Assembly: GCF_013032505.1 (NCBI RefSeq)
Contig: NZ_WQCG01000001.1
Coordinates: forward strand, 1,240,001-1,304,000
From: Ruegeria atlantica
GTDB taxonomy: Bacteria; Pseudomonadota; Alphaproteobacteria; Rhodobacterales; Rhodobacteraceae
Reading direction: 5' to 3'
Length of the DNA stretch: 64,000 bases
The translations under genes and the position numbers were made by a program. Of this stretch, positions 62,937 through 64,000 are shown piece by piece (position 1 is the stretch's first letter; each line of letters opens with the position of its first letter). The notes beneath the pieces are model-generated. The model was not told where the DNA came from. It worked only from the letters and a program-made list of their open reading frames with translations, and ran no database searches.

Positions 62937-63398
62937 TCAGCTTACGCTTTCCTCTTCCAGATGCAGTTTCATGTCCAGAAGGACTTGTTGCAGCTGGCTG
63001 GTTTCCCTCAACAGGCGCTTGGCCTCGTTCACCGTAATGATACCGTCCTCGATTGCCGACTGATACTCGGTCATCAACATCGCAAAACGCTGGCTCAGCG
63101 CGATCACGTCTGAATTCACGCCACCGGTGCGGGGGCTGTCGTCATTGCGGCCGTCATAAGACAGAGTGATATTTTTCAGGTCGGCCAGCGCCGAGGTGAC
63201 GTGAGGGAAGTTCGACACAGCCTCCAGTCTTGCCACTGCATCCACTGGCATGAACCTGTCAGCATGTTCCGTATTGTCAGAATAGTAACGGCCCAATGTG
63301 GCTTTGGATTTGCCTGTAATCTCGCATGCGGATTCGATTCCGACATCCTTGACCAGCGCTTCAGTATGTTTTTTCAGGTAGGCCCCGATATCTGCCAT
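62937..63398 (-). CDS. Unrecognised protein with a possible helix-turn-helix start
   Basis: 153 residues. The N-terminal half (IESACEITGKSKATLGRYYS) looks like a helix-turn-helix, then a Ser/Asp/Gly-rich linker and a C-terminal helical, Glu/Leu-rich segment (VNEAKRLLRETSQLQQVLLDMKL) that may coil. This resembles small phage-type regulators, but I cannot name the family. ATG at 63398 is preferred (AAAGG seven bases upstream); two further in-frame ATGs extend it to 63470. Divergent from tdk. Confidence 0.6.
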   Translation of the reverse strand: MADIGAYLKKHTEALVKDVGIESACEITGKSKATLGRYYSDNTEHADRFMPVDAVARLEAVSNFPHVTSALADLKNITLSYDGRNDDSPRTGGVNSDVIALSQRFAMLMTEYQSAIEDGIITVNEAKRLLRETSQLQQVLLDMKLHLEEESVS

Positions 63399-63754
63399 AT
63401 TTTTACCTTTACTGCCTGCACGCCCCACTAAATCTGCCATTGCGGGGGAAAGGAAAAAGAAATTTCCCATACTCGATTCATAATTGAAATGTCATATGTT
63501 GGCTATCCCTCAGATAAGCAGGGGTTTTGTGAGTGAGTGGGGGCATTTCATGCCAGTAATGAGTGATTGCGGGTCGGTTTTCTTGTCCCGCTACGGTTAG
63601 GCCGCATGTTGGCCGATGGCGTCGCTGTTGTTGAGGCGGGGGGATCCATCCCCAATGGGCTTACGCTCGACCTCTGCAACAATAACGGCGACGTCGCTTA
63701 TTCAAGCGCTTTTGATGGCTTGCCCGGATAAGACAGGCGTTTTAGACCCGGGTC
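63399..63754. other. Intergenic region before tdk
   Basis: About 356 bases. I see no convincing gene. A GGGGAT-2-ATCCCC hairpin stands at 63640-63653 and a weak CCCT/AGGG hairpin with T-run lies near 63513-63530. The thymidine-kinase promoter must be here, but no consensus is clear. Confidence 0.4.
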
Positions 63755-64000
63755 ATGGCAAAACTATACTTCAATTATTCGACAATGAACGCGGGTAAGT
63801 CGACCGTGTTACTGCAAGCTTCGCACAACTACCGTGAGAGGGGCATGGACACCTATCTAATGACCGCAGCCTTGGACGGCCGGGCCGGTGTCGGCAAGAT
63901 CGCCTCGCGCATCGGAATCTCGGCTGATGCGGACACGTTCGCAGCTGAAAACGACGTCTTCGCGATGATTGAACAGCGCTTGAAAAAAGGGAACGTCACC
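63755..64000 (+). CDS. tdk: Thymidine kinase, 5' part
   Basis: 82 codons before the window edge. The start [17 protein letters not shown] contains the P-loop of thymidine kinase type II (GxxxxGKST form), followed by [20 protein letters not shown] and the [14 protein letters not shown] region that fits the TK1 lasso area. Tdk phosphorylates thymidine for nucleotide salvage. The ATG has no strong ribosome site. Right end missing. Confidence 0.93.
   Translation, partial: MAKLYFNYSTMNAGKSTVLLQASHNYRERGMDTYLMTAALDGRAGVGKIASRIGISADADTFAAENDVFAMIEQRLKKGNVT

Noticed and set aside
1-64000. CRISPR arrays, tRNA or rRNA genes
   Set aside because: No regularly spaced repeats, cloverleaf signatures or rRNA segments were recognised; the repeats seen are isolated inverted or direct pairs.

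Overview
The window reads as chromosomal DNA of a marine alphaproteobacterium, most likely a Rhodobacteraceae/Roseobacter-group member close to Ruegeria. The evidence is the density and style of the genes (GC-rich, short gaps, ATGA overlaps), a tad/Flp pilus locus, a PutR-PutA pair, Tat-exported PhoX, the small DUF1467 and DUF6455 families typical of this group, and methylmalonyl-CoA epimerase. These assignments come from reading the sequence and from family knowledge; no database search was run. I found no rRNA, tRNA or CRISPR array.

Layout. 1-5824 (minus strand): part of a tad (Flp type IVb pilus) operon, flp-cpaB-tadG-like-tadE-like-tadE-like-cpaE-cpaF, with cpaF cut by the window edge and no secretin gene between cpaB and cpaE. 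5825-7046: a non-coding stretch rich in GANTC sites, then a decayed IS5-type transposase. 7047-17035: two divergent operons that together encode amino-sugar uptake and breakdown. On the minus strand are a BadF-type kinase, a GntR/UTRA regulator, a SIS-domain deaminase and NagA. On the plus strand are MurQ, a complete CUT1 ABC transporter and a Gfo/Idh/MocA oxidoreductase. Reading the enzymes together gives MurNAc/GlcNAc -> 6-phosphates -> GlcNAc-6-P -> GlcN-6-P -> fructose-6-P without a PTS.

17266-24584: phoX, a TPR protein, the divergent putR/putA pair and a rhomboid protease. 24585-24890 is a convergent gap full of hairpins. 24891-31562: suhB, a MetR-like regulator divergent from metF, a J-domain protein, a YHS protein, a YghU-like GST, an SseB-domain protein and an Fe-S uracil-DNA-glycosylase relative. 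31793-36354: kpsT-kpsE-kdsA-phosphohexomutase, a surface polysaccharide/Kdo cluster. 36412-46569: asmA, rimO and many small genes (lipoprotein, CDGSH protein, two DUF6455 proteins, YigZ, M48 peptidase, DUF167, nitroreductase, EI24, DUF1467, epimerase, response regulator).

46695-54646: aspS, a CPBP membrane protein, pabC-pabB (folate) and carB (carbamoyl phosphate), followed by a 24-residue lipoprotein. 54724-62836: a VOC protein, a glycosyltransferase, a MarR-adaptor-RND efflux operon divergent from a KAS III enzyme, and a GNAT acetyltransferase. 62937-64000: an unrecognised, probably regulatory protein and the 5' part of thymidine kinase.

The points most worth a second look are the GANTC cluster upstream of flp, the paired direct-repeat sites between the two amino-sugar operons, two intergenic regions with strong secondary structure, the uracil-DNA-glycosylase relative with an altered active-site motif, and several tiny proteins.
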